This document shows, in pieces, positions 43,779 to 52,135 of a stretch of DNA of 64,000 nt. Every line of letters starts with the position of its first letter. Position 1 is the first letter of the stretch. Below the pieces are notes generated by a model, which saw only the letters and a list, made by a program, of their open reading frames with translations, did no database searches and was not told the DNA's origin. This DNA comes from Dechloromonas sp. TW-R-39-2 (lineage in GTDB: Bacteria; Pseudomonadota; Gammaproteobacteria; Burkholderiales; Rhodocyclaceae), in contig NZ_CP045202.1 of NCBI RefSeq assembly GCF_016864195.1, positions 124,001 to 188,000 of the forward strand. Direction: 5' to 3'. Position numbers and translations under genes: made by a program.

Positions 43779-46112
43779 TCAACATTGCTTTTCCTTGAAC
43801 ATGCGCCGTCCCACCCAGGCCTGACCGAGCGCCAGACCACCGTCGTTCGGCGGTGCCTGACGGGCTTCAAGCAAGTCCAATCCAACCGCCGCCAGTTGCC
43901 GACGCAAGGCATCGATCAACACTGCGTTCATCGCACAGCCACCGGCAACCGCGATTTTCCCTGATTTTTCGCGGTCGACCGCAGCAAACGCGGCATTTCC
44001 GATGATCACCCATTGTGCCAGCCCGGCTGCCAGCGTGGCGTGGAACAGCGCGGCACCGTAGGCCGGATCATGGCAATCGAGCAAAGTGCTCAGTAGCGGC
44101 GTCAAATCGAGCACGCCATCGGCAATCACAAATCCTTCCGGCAAAGGGGCGACCGGACCATGCCCGGCGGCCAGCCCTTCCAGCTGCATCGCGGCCTGCC
44201 CTTCGTAGCGCACTTCACCGCACAGGCCGAGCAGGGCAGCGGCGGCATCGAACCAGCGCCCGAGACTACTGGTCGGCGGGCAGCGCAACTGACGGTCGAG
44301 CATGGTCAACAACGGCCCGGCATCGCGCCCCGGATGGCAACGCGCCAGCCAGTCGGGAATGCGCTCAGCGAGCCCCGCGCCGTGCAGGAAGGAAACCGCC
44401 ATCCGCCACGGCTCGCGCGCCGCGCGATCGCCGCCCGGCAAACACAGCGTTTTGAGGTGGCCAAGGCGGTGAGCGGAAATGCCATCCAGACGCAGCAACT
44501 CGCCGCCCCACAAGCCACCCTCCGGTCCCAGCCCGACACCATCGATGGCAATACCGGTTATCGGCTTATTAACGCCATGTTCGGCACAAATCGCCGCCAG
44601 ATGTGCCTGATGATGCCCAACAGCCAGCGCCGGAACGCCGAACTCGTCAGCCAAGGCCTGAGCCAGTCGGGTCGAGGCGAAATCGGGGTGCAAATCGTGG
44701 GCGATCAGTTCGGGACGCACATCGAGTATGGCCAGTAGATGCCTGACCGTTTCTTCCAGGAAACCGATGGCCGCGACATTGTCGAGGCTGCCGACATGCT
44801 GCGACAGGTAGGCTTCGCCGCCTTTCATGACACAGACCGTATTTTTCAGGTAGCCGCCCAGTGCCAGCACCGTCGGGCCGCTCTCGGCGAGAGGTATCGG
44901 CTGCGGTACATAGCCGCGCGCCCGGCGGATGAAGTGCGTCCCCTGGTGCCCGGTGCGCAGCACCGAGTCATCGCAGCGCATGACGATTGCCCGGTCATGG
45001 ACCAGAAAGGCATCGGCAATCCCGGCCAGACGCTCGACGGCTTCGGCGTTATCGATAACCAGCGGCTCGCCGTGCGGGTTGGCGCTGGTCATGACTAGCA
45101 GCATTTCGGCCGGCTCATCCAGCCACGCCGTGCCAGCCGGCCGACCGGCCGCTTCGTGCCAGAGCAGCAGATGCAATGGCGTGAACGGCAACATCACGCC
45201 AAGCCAGGCCAGATCCGGCGCAATGCCGGGCAATTCATCAGCCGCCTTGGGACAAAGCACGATCGGCGCCGCCGGCGAGCGCAGCAAATCCAGCTCGGCC
45301 GAACCGATCCGGGCATGGGCAGCGAGCGCCGCCGGATTCAGGCCCATCACGGCGAAGGGTTTGGCCTCGCGCTGTTTGCGCCGGCGCAGCTCGATCACCG
45401 CCGCCGCATTGTGCGCATCGCAGGCCAGATGAAAACCACCCAGTCCCTTGAGCGCAACAATCTTTCCGGCTTGCAGCAAGGCCAGGGTTGCAGCCAGCGG
45501 ATCGCCGGTCTGTACCTTGCCCATTGCATCGAGCAAGGCGAGTTGCGGCCCGCAGGCCGGGCAGCAGGTGGTTTCGGCATGAAAACGGCGGTCGACCGTG
45601 AAATCCGCCGCATCCGTCGCCGGCAGTTCGCCATATTCCTCGGCGCAGGCAGCGCACAACGGAAACGCCGCCAGACTGGTCTGCGCCCGGTCGTAGGGAA
45701 GCGCCCGGCTGACCGTGAAGCGCGGCCCGCAGTGCGTGCAGGTCGTGAAGGCATAGCGCCAGCGCCGACTTTGCGGATTGCAGATATCGGCGATGCAGGC
45801 CGGGCAGATGGCCGCATCCGGCCCAATGGCCGTGCGAATCTCGCCGGGTGCGCTATCCAGAATGCTGAAACCTTCGCCGCTGACTTCCATCGGTTCGATG
45901 GCTATCCCGTCGATGCGCGCCAGCGGCGGCTTGTCGCACTGCAGCCGGGCGACGAATTCGGCCACGCCGGCACCGTCGACCGCGACACTGATACCACCGC
46001 CATCGTTGCGCACCCAGCCGCGCAAACCCAGTTCTCTGGCCAGCCGCCAGACGCAGGGACGAAACCCGACGCCTTGAACGAGACCGCGAATGCGGATCAG
46101 CTGGCCGCTCAT
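43779..46112 (-). CDS. hypF: Hydrogenase maturation carbamoyltransferase HypF
   Basis: 777 residues. Domain order is complete. Acylphosphatase-like 1-90 (IRGLVQGVGFRPCVWRLARE). Zinc fingers at about 105-180 with CPACIADI, CTHCGPRFT, CAACAEEY and CCPACGPQ. YrdC-like nucleotide domain at about 200-385 (IVALKGLGGFHLACDAHN, KQREAKPFAVMG). Kae1-like domain to the end (VLALGGYLKNTVCV, VGHHQAHLAAICAEHG, IDGVGLGPEGGLWGGELL, VAGGCAMNAVLIDAL). It transfers carbamoyl from carbamoyl phosphate to the HypE Cys. It follows hypB by 7 bases. Confidence 0.97.
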   Translation of the reverse strand: MSGQLIRIRGLVQGVGFRPCVWRLARELGLRGWVRNDGGGISVAVDGAGVAEFVARLQCDKPPLARIDGIAIEPMEVSGEGFSILDSAPGEIRTAIGPDAAICPACIADICNPQSRRWRYAFTTCTHCGPRFTVSRALPYDRAQTSLAAFPLCAACAEEYGELPATDAADFTVDRRFHAETTCCPACGPQLALLDAMGKVQTGDPLAATLALLQAGKIVALKGLGGFHLACDAHNAAAVIELRRRKQREAKPFAVMGLNPAALAAHARIGSAELDLLRSPAAPIVLCPKAADELPGIAPDLAWLGVMLPFTPLHLLLWHEAAGRPAGTAWLDEPAEMLLVMTSANPHGEPLVIDNAEAVERLAGIADAFLVHDRAIVMRCDDSVLRTGHQGTHFIRRARGYVPQPIPLAESGPTVLALGGYLKNTVCVMKGGEAYLSQHVGSLDNVAAIGFLEETVRHLLAILDVRPELIAHDLHPDFASTRLAQALADEFGVPALAVGHHQAHLAAICAEHGVNKPITGIAIDGVGLGPEGGLWGGELLRLDGISAHRLGHLKTLCLPGGDRAAREPWRMAVSFLHGAGLAERIPDWLARCHPGRDAGPLLTMLDRQLRCPPTSSLGRWFDAAAALLGLCGEVRYEGQAAMQLEGLAAGHGPVAPLPEGFVIADGVLDLTPLLSTLLDCHDPAYGAALFHATLAAGLAQWVIIGNAAFAAVDREKSGKIAVAGGCAMNAVLIDALRRQLAAVGLDLLEARQAPPNDGGLALGQAWVGRRMFKEKQC
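43974..43985 (-). repeat. 12-mer repeat GCTGCGGTCGAC, copy 8
   Basis: Exact copy preceded by T, minus orientation, near the 3' end of hypF; read as A-A-V-D. Confidence 0.9.
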
Positions 46113-46119
46113 CGATCCG

Positions 46120-47184
46120 TCAGCGCGCCGCCAACTGGCGCTCCAACTCGGCGACCCGCGCCTTCAGCGCATCCACGCTGGCGCTCCGCTTGCCGCGCTG
46201 GGCGGTCAGCCCGGCCCGAATCCAGTCCAGCCAGGCGGCCATGCCCTCGCCGCTCTTGGCCGAAACGCGGAAGATGACCAGCGCGGGGTTGACCCGGCGG
46301 GCATTGGCCTCAGCCAGATCGGCATCGAAATCGAGGTGCGGCAACAGATCGCACTTGTTGAGCAACATCACATCGGCGGCGCGGAACATGTCCGGGTATT
46401 TCAGCGGTTTGTCCTCGCCTTCGGTCACCGAAAGAATCGCCACCTTGTGGTGTTCGCCGAGATCGAAAGCTGCCGGGCAGACCAGATTGCCGACGTTTTC
46501 GATCAGGAACAGCGATTCATCGGCCGGCTTCATCCGCTGCACGGCGTGGCCCACCATGTGACCATCGAGATGACAGCCCTTGCCGGTGTTGATCTGCAGC
46601 GCCGCGACGCCGGTGGCGCGAATCCGCTCGGCATCGTTCGAGGTTTGCTGGTCGCCTTCGACGACGCTGATCGTCACGCTGTTCTTGAGCAATTCGATGC
46701 TCTTGACGAGCAAGGTCGTCTTGCCGGAACCGGGGCTGGAGACGAGATTGAGCGCAAAAATACCGCGCTCATCGAACCAGCTGCGATTGGCCGTCGCGTA
46801 GGTATTGTTCTTCGACAGGATGTCCTGCTCGATCTGCACCATGCGCGACTGGCTCAACCCCGGCACGTGGGCACGGGCCGGGCCGGTGCCGTAATCGAGA
46901 TCGCCGGACACCGGGTGTTCGTGGTGATGATGGCTGTGTTCATGGCCATGATCGTGCGCGTGCTCGCCGGCATGCACGTGTTCATGAACATGCGTGCTGC
47001 CATCGGCGTGGACATGGCTGTGACTGTGCGTCCCGGCCGGTTCAGCCCCGTGCTCGTGGGCGTGATCATGATGATGCTCGTGACCATGGCTGTGAACCGT
47101 GCCGTCGGCATGAACATGGGTATGTTCGTGACCATCGCCTTCCATGCGGGTCTCGCCCGCCGCGCATCCGCAAACTGTGCACAT
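46120..47184 (-). CDS. hypB: Nickel-incorporation GTPase HypB with long His-rich region
   Basis: 354 residues from MCTVCGCA at 47184 (the N-terminal CxxCGC nickel site). Residues 18-95 are an expanded His-rich stretch ([20 protein letters not shown] and more), useful for nickel storage. The G domain has Walker [60 protein letters not shown] and [12 protein letters not shown]. It delivers nickel with HypA to the large subunit. hypA ends 11 bases upstream. The His repeat makes the DNA at 46920-47130 look repetitive, but it is coding. Confidence 0.96.
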   Translation of the reverse strand: MCTVCGCAAGETRMEGDGHEHTHVHADGTVHSHGHEHHHDHAHEHGAEPAGTHSHSHVHADGSTHVHEHVHAGEHAHDHGHEHSHHHHEHPVSGDLDYGTGPARAHVPGLSQSRMVQIEQDILSKNNTYATANRSWFDERGIFALNLVSSPGSGKTTLLVKSIELLKNSVTISVVEGDQQTSNDAERIRATGVAALQINTGKGCHLDGHMVGHAVQRMKPADESLFLIENVGNLVCPAAFDLGEHHKVAILSVTEGEDKPLKYPDMFRAADVMLLNKCDLLPHLDFDADLAEANARRVNPALVIFRVSAKSGEGMAAWLDWIRAGLTAQRGKRSASVDALKARVAELERQLAAR

Positions 47185-47195
47185 GATCTTGTCTC

Positions 47196-47537
47196 CTAGT
47201 CGATTTCGATTTCTTTGACGCGCATTTCGGTGCCGCTGGTCGGCTGCACCTGATGGCTGCCACACGTCGGGCAGGCACCGAAAAGTTCTTCCATCGGCAC
47301 GGTCGCGGCACAGACCATGCACCACCCCGCCCCCGGTACGCTGACGATTTCCAGCGCCGCACCTTCAGCCAGGCTGCCGTGCGTCACCGCTTCAAAACAG
47401 AATTTCAAGGCCTCCGGCTCGACCGAGGACATCCGGCCAATTTCCAGCACGACGGTCGTGACCCGCTTGGCACCTTCGCGCCGGGCGGTATCTTCGACCA
47501 GTTGCAACACACCTTCGGCCAGCGACATTTCATGCAT
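47196..47537 (-). CDS. hypA: Hydrogenase nickel-incorporation protein HypA
   Basis: 113 residues. It begins [20 protein letters not shown], where His2 is the nickel ligand. The zinc site is formed by [13 protein letters not shown] and [14 protein letters not shown]. It transfers nickel with HypB. Its start overlaps the end of hupK by 8 bases, showing that hup and hyp genes are one transcript. Confidence 0.96.
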   Translation of the reverse strand: MHEMSLAEGVLQLVEDTARREGAKRVTTVVLEIGRMSSVEPEALKFCFEAVTHGSLAEGAALEIVSVPGAGWCMVCAATVPMEELFGACPTCGSHQVQPTSGTEMRVKEIEID

Positions 47538-48429
47538 GATTCAATTCCACGCTATACGGCACACAGGGATCGAGCGCCAGAATGGCCTGATCGAGCGCCA
47601 GACGCGCCTCGGCTGCATGAGCAAAGGTCCGCCCGGCCAGTAACGCGGTCAACGCGCCGGCATCGGCAAAAAGCGCATCGGTCGGCGCATCGACACGGTA
47701 ATTGAGCACCCGTCCATCGACAAGGTGCACCGCATGGGTCAGCACACCGCGCGCCGTCAGCGTCTGCCCGACGCCCCAAGCCGCCTGAGCGGCAGCCGCA
47801 ATCGGAAAGGGGGCACCGGCAGCCAGCGCCTGCCCGGCCCGTTCAACCTCAGCCAGACGGGCACGATATGCGGCGACGACCGTTGCCGGACGATGTACGG
47901 CCGGCGGCGATGCGGCATTGCCCTGCCAGAAAGCCAGCCAGTCCTCGGCATTCAGCAAGGGGCTGGAGCAATCCGCCGGCGCGTCGCGGTCGACCAGCTT
48001 TTCAAGGCATTTTTCACTGACATCGAGCAAGGCCGTATCGAGCAAATGCCGGGTCGTGCTGATGCACTCACTGCCCTGTCGCCCGGCCCGCCAGGCGACA
48101 AAAGCTTCCTTGGCCGGCGCCAGGCCGAGGGCCAGCGGCCAGTCGAGCAACAGACGCCAGAGATTCTCGTGCAGTACCTCGATCCACAACTCGGCATCAT
48201 CGACCGGCCGGCGCGACTCGCCCTGTGCTGCGGCCAGCGCTGCCTGCGCCGCCGCGCGCTGGGCATGGGCACACAAGGTATAAAGATAGGGAACCGTCTT
48301 GACCACCGCCTCGGGAATCTGGTCGATGAACAAGCGGGTCACGGCCGGTCGCCGGAGCTCGACGTCAATCGCGGCCAGATGCGCGCCCTGCAGCTGCGCC
48401 CGAACGGTCAGCAAACCGGTTGAGGTCAC
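47530..48429 (-). CDS. hupK: Hydrogenase expression/formation protein HupK (HoxV-like)
   Basis: 299 residues from a GTG at 48429 overlapping the hupJ TGA (GTGA). The sequence looks like a degenerate hydrogenase large subunit: PYLYTLCAHAQRAAAQAAL in place of the N-terminal CxxC and ALDPCVPYSVELN near the C-terminus in place of DPCxxCxxH. That is the known character of HupK/HoxV, proposed to act as a scaffold for the Fe(CN)2CO unit. It bridges the hup and hyp parts of the operon. Confidence 0.85.
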   Translation of the reverse strand: MTSTGLLTVRAQLQGAHLAAIDVELRRPAVTRLFIDQIPEAVVKTVPYLYTLCAHAQRAAAQAALAAAQGESRRPVDDAELWIEVLHENLWRLLLDWPLALGLAPAKEAFVAWRAGRQGSECISTTRHLLDTALLDVSEKCLEKLVDRDAPADCSSPLLNAEDWLAFWQGNAASPPAVHRPATVVAAYRARLAEVERAGQALAAGAPFPIAAAAQAAWGVGQTLTARGVLTHAVHLVDGRVLNYRVDAPTDALFADAGALTALLAGRTFAHAAEARLALDQAILALDPCVPYSVELNHA

Positions 48430-48899
48430 CCGCGCAATCCCAGAAAAGCGCGCCGTGTCGGGGCCGGTGCCGCACCCTCCGTCGGTACAGCGATCGGCCC
48501 GGAAAACAGGGCCTGGGCCGCAGCCAGCGCCGTCAGGCGCGCGGCTTCGTGGCTCTCGAATTCGAGGGCCGGCGAAAACAGTGAACAGAGGTGGTAGTTA
48601 CCCAGACGATCTTCCTGCGCCACGGTGAATTCGTAATTGCCGGATGGAAACTGCCAATCATACTTGCTGCATGCCGCCAACTGGGGCCAGCCTTCGGCCT
48701 GACCGGGCAGGCACAGCAGATTGATCGCCCAGGGCGTCACCATGGCGCCGGCCCAATGCCCGGAAGCCGTCTGCCGGAAGCCGAGCGCCTCGACTTCCAG
48801 CCGGGCATTGCAGATCGGCAAGCCGGCCATGCGCGTCCGGGCAATTTCGCTGAATACCTCGACCAGCTCGGACGACGGGTCGGTCGCCCGGACTTTCAT
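48426..48899 (-). CDS. hupJ: HybE-family hydrogenase assembly chaperone HupJ
   Basis: 157 residues from the ATG at 48899, overlapping the hupI TGA. HybE-family features: ARLEVEALGFRQTASGHWAG, AMVTPWAINLLCLPGQAEGW, KYDWQFPSGNYEFTVAQED and SLFSPALEFESHEAARLTA. In characterised systems these chaperones bind the pre-small subunit during Fe-S assembly and Tat proofreading. The C-terminus ends APAPTRRAFLGLRG, a Tat-like twin-Arg motif placed at the wrong end of the protein and also seen in the paralogue at 43265. Confidence 0.88.
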   Translation of the reverse strand: MKVRATDPSSELVEVFSEIARTRMAGLPICNARLEVEALGFRQTASGHWAGAMVTPWAINLLCLPGQAEGWPQLAACSKYDWQFPSGNYEFTVAQEDRLGNYHLCSLFSPALEFESHEAARLTALAAAQALFSGPIAVPTEGAAPAPTRRAFLGLRG

Positions 48900-49105
48900 T
48901 CGCCGAGCACCATGAATTTGTGCGGCGGCGCATCGCAGCCGGGGCAACACCAATCATCCGGCAAAGCGGCGAACGGCGTGCCGGGGGGAATGCCACGCAC
49001 GTCGTCACCTTCGGACGGGTCGTACACCCACCAGCAAATGCCGCACTCCAGCTTGTCTTCCGGCTTGACGCCGAGAAATGAACCTTCGAATCGCATGATC
49101 GACAT
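48896..49105 (-). CDS. hupI: Rubredoxin HupI
   Basis: 69 residues. Two CxxC knuckles bind one Fe: ECGICWWVYDPSEGD and DDWCCPGCDAPPHKF, with the usual PPGTPFAALP loop. A short N-terminal extension precedes the fold. Hydrogenase-linked rubredoxins (HupI/HoxR) help protect or mature the small subunit under oxygen. It starts right after the hupH stop (TAAATG) and overlaps hupJ by four bases. Confidence 0.96.
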   Translation of the reverse strand: MSIMRFEGSFLGVKPEDKLECGICWWVYDPSEGDDVRGIPPGTPFAALPDDWCCPGCDAPPHKFMVLGE

Positions 49106-49969
49106 TTAAAGCGGGTCGGCCATCATGGCCAGATATTCGCGCAAGCGCTCGATCGAATCGCTGAAATCCTCGTCAGAAGCCAGCGCCACTTCAGGCATGC
49201 CGATCACTTCGATCGAGTTGAGGATCAGCGTATCCATGCTGTTGAAATACTGGACCCACCAGACATTTTTCAGCCGCGTGCTGGTAATCCGGCAATTGCC
49301 GTAACCGCGCGACAGGATGGAAACCTCACGATGCCCCAGCCAGTTGTACAGGGTGTCGAGATCGGCATCGCTGACCGGCAGCAGCGTCAGGTTGATGATG
49401 TGCGCCGCGCTCCCCGGCTGCCAGGCGGCAGCCTGCAGGCGCAGCTCCTCGACCAGAGCCGGTGCATTCATCGTGCCGGCCGGATAGTCCGGGGCCGGCA
49501 GATCATCCGTCGTCGTGGCCAGCATGGCATCGATCAGAACGGCCGGCACGACACCGGTTTCCAGGCGGTCGACCAGCATTGCACCATCATCGGCCACTTT
49601 CAGGACGCGCCACAGCCCGGCGAAGGCCGTTTCCTGGACACGCCAGTGTTCCGGCGCCGCGGTAAAGGCGCTGACTTCGCCAAAGCCCATCGACTGGTTG
49701 ATGACTTCACGCACCGGTGCATCCAGACCGAGCAAATCGAGCTTGGCGCCGCCGGCAAAGCCGACTTCGGCGGCTCCATCGACGAAAAAACGGAGCAGGC
49801 GTTCGGCCCGGACAACGATGTCGGGCGGCGCATCGTAGGGCAGGCTGGGGGCTGAAAATGTTTCCATGCCTTTCGGCATCGGCAGGTAATCCGGCGCTTC
49901 GTCGCCTTGCGAGCCAGGGCCCATGGCAACGACCGAAATAGGGAAAGGACGCATCGTGGACGGGTTCAT
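49106..49969 (-). CDS. hupH: Hydrogenase maturation protein HupH (HoxQ-like)
   Basis: 287 residues of the HupH/HyaF family. Recognised by the N-terminal RPFPISVVAMGPGSQ, YLPMPKGMETFSAPSLP, the central WRVQETAFAGLWRVLKV, and the C-terminal YGNCRITSTRLKNVWWVQYF with NSMDTLILNSIEVIGMPEVA. The protein assists small-subunit assembly in aerobic hydrogenase systems (HyaF/HoxQ). It overlaps hupG by an ATGA junction. Confidence 0.92.
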   Translation of the reverse strand: MNPSTMRPFPISVVAMGPGSQGDEAPDYLPMPKGMETFSAPSLPYDAPPDIVVRAERLLRFFVDGAAEVGFAGGAKLDLLGLDAPVREVINQSMGFGEVSAFTAAPEHWRVQETAFAGLWRVLKVADDGAMLVDRLETGVVPAVLIDAMLATTTDDLPAPDYPAGTMNAPALVEELRLQAAAWQPGSAAHIINLTLLPVSDADLDTLYNWLGHREVSILSRGYGNCRITSTRLKNVWWVQYFNSMDTLILNSIEVIGMPEVALASDEDFSDSIERLREYLAMMADPL

Positions 49970-50424
49970 GCGCAGGCTCCTGGCTGATCGGCCGAACGAA
50001 CGGGAATGCCGATGGGTTTGGGTTGAGCCGGCCCGGTCAGCAGGCGGGTCACTTCATTCTGGTATTCGAACCAGTCACGGATGCCGTTGAGCATGCCGAC
50101 AAACTGGCCGTCGCGCAGGAAGACAACGGCAGGCGCACGAGCCACACCGTATTGCTTCATCAACCCGGCGCTGACCAGATGATCGGCGACCCGGCGGGAA
50201 ATCTGTTCGCCCAGCGGCTTGAGGGCTTCCGGCAGGATGACGCAGGCGTCGAGTACTTCCAGGTTGCGCTGCGGATCATCGGTCAGCAGCAAGGCGGTCA
50301 GCCCGGCGGGAAAATCGGGATTGCTGCGGTCGACACGTTGAAAACCGTGTTTCTGGACCATCCGGCTGATTGAAGTATCAAGTCGGTCGAGCGAAGTCAG
50401 CCCGGGGGCAAGTTGCAGCGTCAT
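49966..50424 (-). CDS. hupG: Hydrogenase accessory thioredoxin-like protein HupG (HyaE/HoxO)
   Basis: 152 residues with the HyaE/HupG fold: HGFQRVDRSNPDFPAGLTAL, LTDDPQRNLEVLDACVILPE, SRRVADHLVSAGLMKQYGVA and PAVVFLRDGQFVGMLNGIRD. It is thioredoxin-like but lacks the redox CxxC, as usual. It is thought to chaperone the Tat-targeted small subunit. It overlaps hupF and hupH by four bases each. A copy of the 12-mer repeat lies inside it (50323-50334). Confidence 0.9.
   Translation of the reverse strand: MTLQLAPGLTSLDRLDTSISRMVQKHGFQRVDRSNPDFPAGLTALLLTDDPQRNLEVLDACVILPEALKPLGEQISRRVADHLVSAGLMKQYGVARAPAVVFLRDGQFVGMLNGIRDWFEYQNEVTRLLTGPAQPKPIGIPVRSADQPGACA
50323..50334 (+). repeat. 12-mer repeat GCTGCGGTCGAC, copy 9
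   Basis: Exact copy preceded by T, plus orientation, antisense within hupG, whose codons there read V-D-R-S. Confidence 0.9.
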
Positions 50425-50726
50425 GATTTGTTCGTCCTCAGGAATTCGGGGAGTTGGGGTTCGCGATTCAGATCAGCGAAAAAAGCATCGAAATTGGTTT
50501 CTCCGGTGCCGACGGCTTCCAGCGCGGCAAGTGCCGCACAGATCGATGCGGCCCGCTCGGCCGGAATCACTTCGCGTGCGGCGTCGAGAAAGCAGAGCAG
50601 CCAGGTGCCCGGTGCCTGCTGGCCGACCAGGCTGAGGTCGATCCTCAGCTCGTCGCCATGCCGCCCCTGGCAGCGGGCGAAGTGTTCGCCGCACTCGATG
50701 ACTTGAACCGGAATGCCGAGGCACAT
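50421..50726 (-). CDS. hupF: HupF, HypC-type chaperone of the uptake hydrogenase
   Basis: 101 residues from the ATG at 50726 (MCLGIPVQVIECGEHFARCQ). Cys2 is the HypC-family Fe-binding residue. WLLCFLDAAREVIPAERAAS follows. The C-terminal extension NFDAFFADLNREPQLPEFLR is the mark of HupF rather than HypC. HupF stabilises the large subunit when oxygen is present. The start is 1 base after the hupD stop. Confidence 0.94.
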   Translation of the reverse strand: MCLGIPVQVIECGEHFARCQGRHGDELRIDLSLVGQQAPGTWLLCFLDAAREVIPAERAASICAALAALEAVGTGETNFDAFFADLNREPQLPEFLRTNKS

Positions 50727-50727
50727 C

Positions 50728-51342
50728 TCAGGAGGCTTCCATGTTGAGGAAACGCGCGTCGCCGAGCCGATAAGCCTGATCAGCCGGTGGCCGCTCGCCT
50801 TCATACAGGTCGATGGCCAGCGCCGGGTTGTTGATCCGCTCGGCCAGGCCGGTTCGCGCGTCGGGCGTGGCGCCCCAATGCGCCAGCCATTTGAAAGCGA
50901 TCTCCAGCGCGGCCGGCATCTGTGCCTTGACCGCATCGCGCAGGCTGCCGCCGTAATCCTCAAGCTCGACCGGCTGAACGCCGACCAGCACCAACTCGGC
51001 CGGCAGTTTGCCGGTCAGTTCGGCGGCCATCAGGACTTCCTGGAAACCGGTCTGGTGCAGGCTCATTTTCTTGACGCCCATGAAACGCGGCACTTGATCG
51101 CCGACCACTTCACGCAGCATTCCCGGCTCATCGCCATAGTCGACCGCGTCAAAGACGAGCAGACAGTCGGCTTCTTGAACATAGGGCAGCAAGTAGAGGC
51201 CCTGCGTTCCGCCATCCATCAGCTCGACCTGCGGCGGGAATACCCAGCCGGCGTTGAGCGCCTCGACACAGCGCACGCCAAAACCTTCATCGGCCCATAG
51301 CAGGTTGCCGATACCAAGGACCAGAATGCGTTTGGAATTCAT
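50728..51342 (-). CDS. hupD: Hydrogenase maturation endopeptidase HupD
   Basis: 204 residues from the ATG at 51342, with AGGGG at 7 bases; the next upstream ATG would abut the Shine-Dalgarno. Protease motifs: ILVLGIGNLLWADEGFGVRC with nickel-binding Glu, DGGTQGLYLLPYVQ, LLVFDAVDYGDEPG (second Asp ligand) and KKMSLHQTGFQEVL (His ligand). It removes the C-terminal extension of HupL after the Ni-Fe centre is built. It lies 66 bases after hupC. Confidence 0.95.
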   Translation of the reverse strand: MNSKRILVLGIGNLLWADEGFGVRCVEALNAGWVFPPQVELMDGGTQGLYLLPYVQEADCLLVFDAVDYGDEPGMLREVVGDQVPRFMGVKKMSLHQTGFQEVLMAAELTGKLPAELVLVGVQPVELEDYGGSLRDAVKAQMPAALEIAFKWLAHWGATPDARTGLAERINNPALAIDLYEGERPPADQAYRLGDARFLNMEAS

Positions 51343-51408
51343 TGCCATCCCCTGAAAAAAATGCCCCGGGCGCACTCGCATGCCCCGGGGCCAACGCAAG
51401 GTAAATCG

Positions 51409-52113
51409 TCAGTCCTTGAACATCCGCCAGCCGGAAATCATCGTCGAAATCAGACTCTGGCGGCTCATGATGTCTTCGCGGATCGCGGCGTAGATGTGGA
51501 TGACGGCAAAACTCATCATGATCCACATCCCCAGACGGTGCAGGTTATGCACCTGCATCGAACCGCCGAGCATCGGCAATACCCAGCCGAAGACACGGTC
51601 ACTCCAGCTGCCCAGGCCGGCGCCTTCGCCATACAACGCAAAACCGGTGAACACCATGCCAACGGCCAGTACGGTGAAAAAGAAGAACATCATCAACTGC
51701 GCCATCGGATTGTGACCGACATATTTTTTCGGCGTCTTTTCGAGGAAAAGATACCAGCGCAATTCGAAGAACACTTCACTCCACCAATGCTTGTTACTGA
51801 GCGGCAGCATGAAAATCTGCCGGGCATGGTGATTGCCGACGAAGGCCCAGTAAATGCGCGCCGCCAGCCCGATGGCAAAAATATAGGCGGCCGCAAAATG
51901 GGCAAAGCGGATGTAACCCATCAGAAAATGGGTCGCCGCCTCGCCTGGCTGGGTTGGCAACGGCGTGCCGATGAAATAGCCGGTCACCGCCAGCACCACC
52001 ATGGCCAGCGCATTGAGCCAGTGCCACAGGCGGACCGGCGCTTCGTAGACATAGATCGAACGGACTTGTTTACCGTGCCGTTCGGCCTCGAGCATGTCCT
52101 GTTGAGAGAGCAT
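51409..52113 (-). CDS. hupC: Ni/Fe-hydrogenase b-type cytochrome subunit HupC
   Basis: 234 residues with four hydrophobic helices: LWHWLNALAMVVLAVTGYFI (His heme ligand in RLWHW), FAHFAAAYIFAIGLAARIYW, LMMFFFFTVLAVGMVFTGFA and MWIMMSFAVIHIYAAIREDI (His ligands). This is the di-heme cytochrome b that anchors HupSL to the periplasmic face of the inner membrane and passes electrons to quinone. It lies 22 bases after hupL. Confidence 0.95.
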   Translation of the reverse strand: MLSQQDMLEAERHGKQVRSIYVYEAPVRLWHWLNALAMVVLAVTGYFIGTPLPTQPGEAATHFLMGYIRFAHFAAAYIFAIGLAARIYWAFVGNHHARQIFMLPLSNKHWWSEVFFELRWYLFLEKTPKKYVGHNPMAQLMMFFFFTVLAVGMVFTGFALYGEGAGLGSWSDRVFGWVLPMLGGSMQVHNLHRLGMWIMMSFAVIHIYAAIREDIMSRQSLISTMISGWRMFKD

Positions 52114-52135
52114 GATTGCCTCCTTTCCGGACCGC

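Noticed and set aside
46920..47130. Repetitive-looking DNA resembling a short tandem repeat or CRISPR-like tract
   Set aside because: It encodes the His-rich nickel-storage stretch of HypB; spacing is irregular and in codon units.
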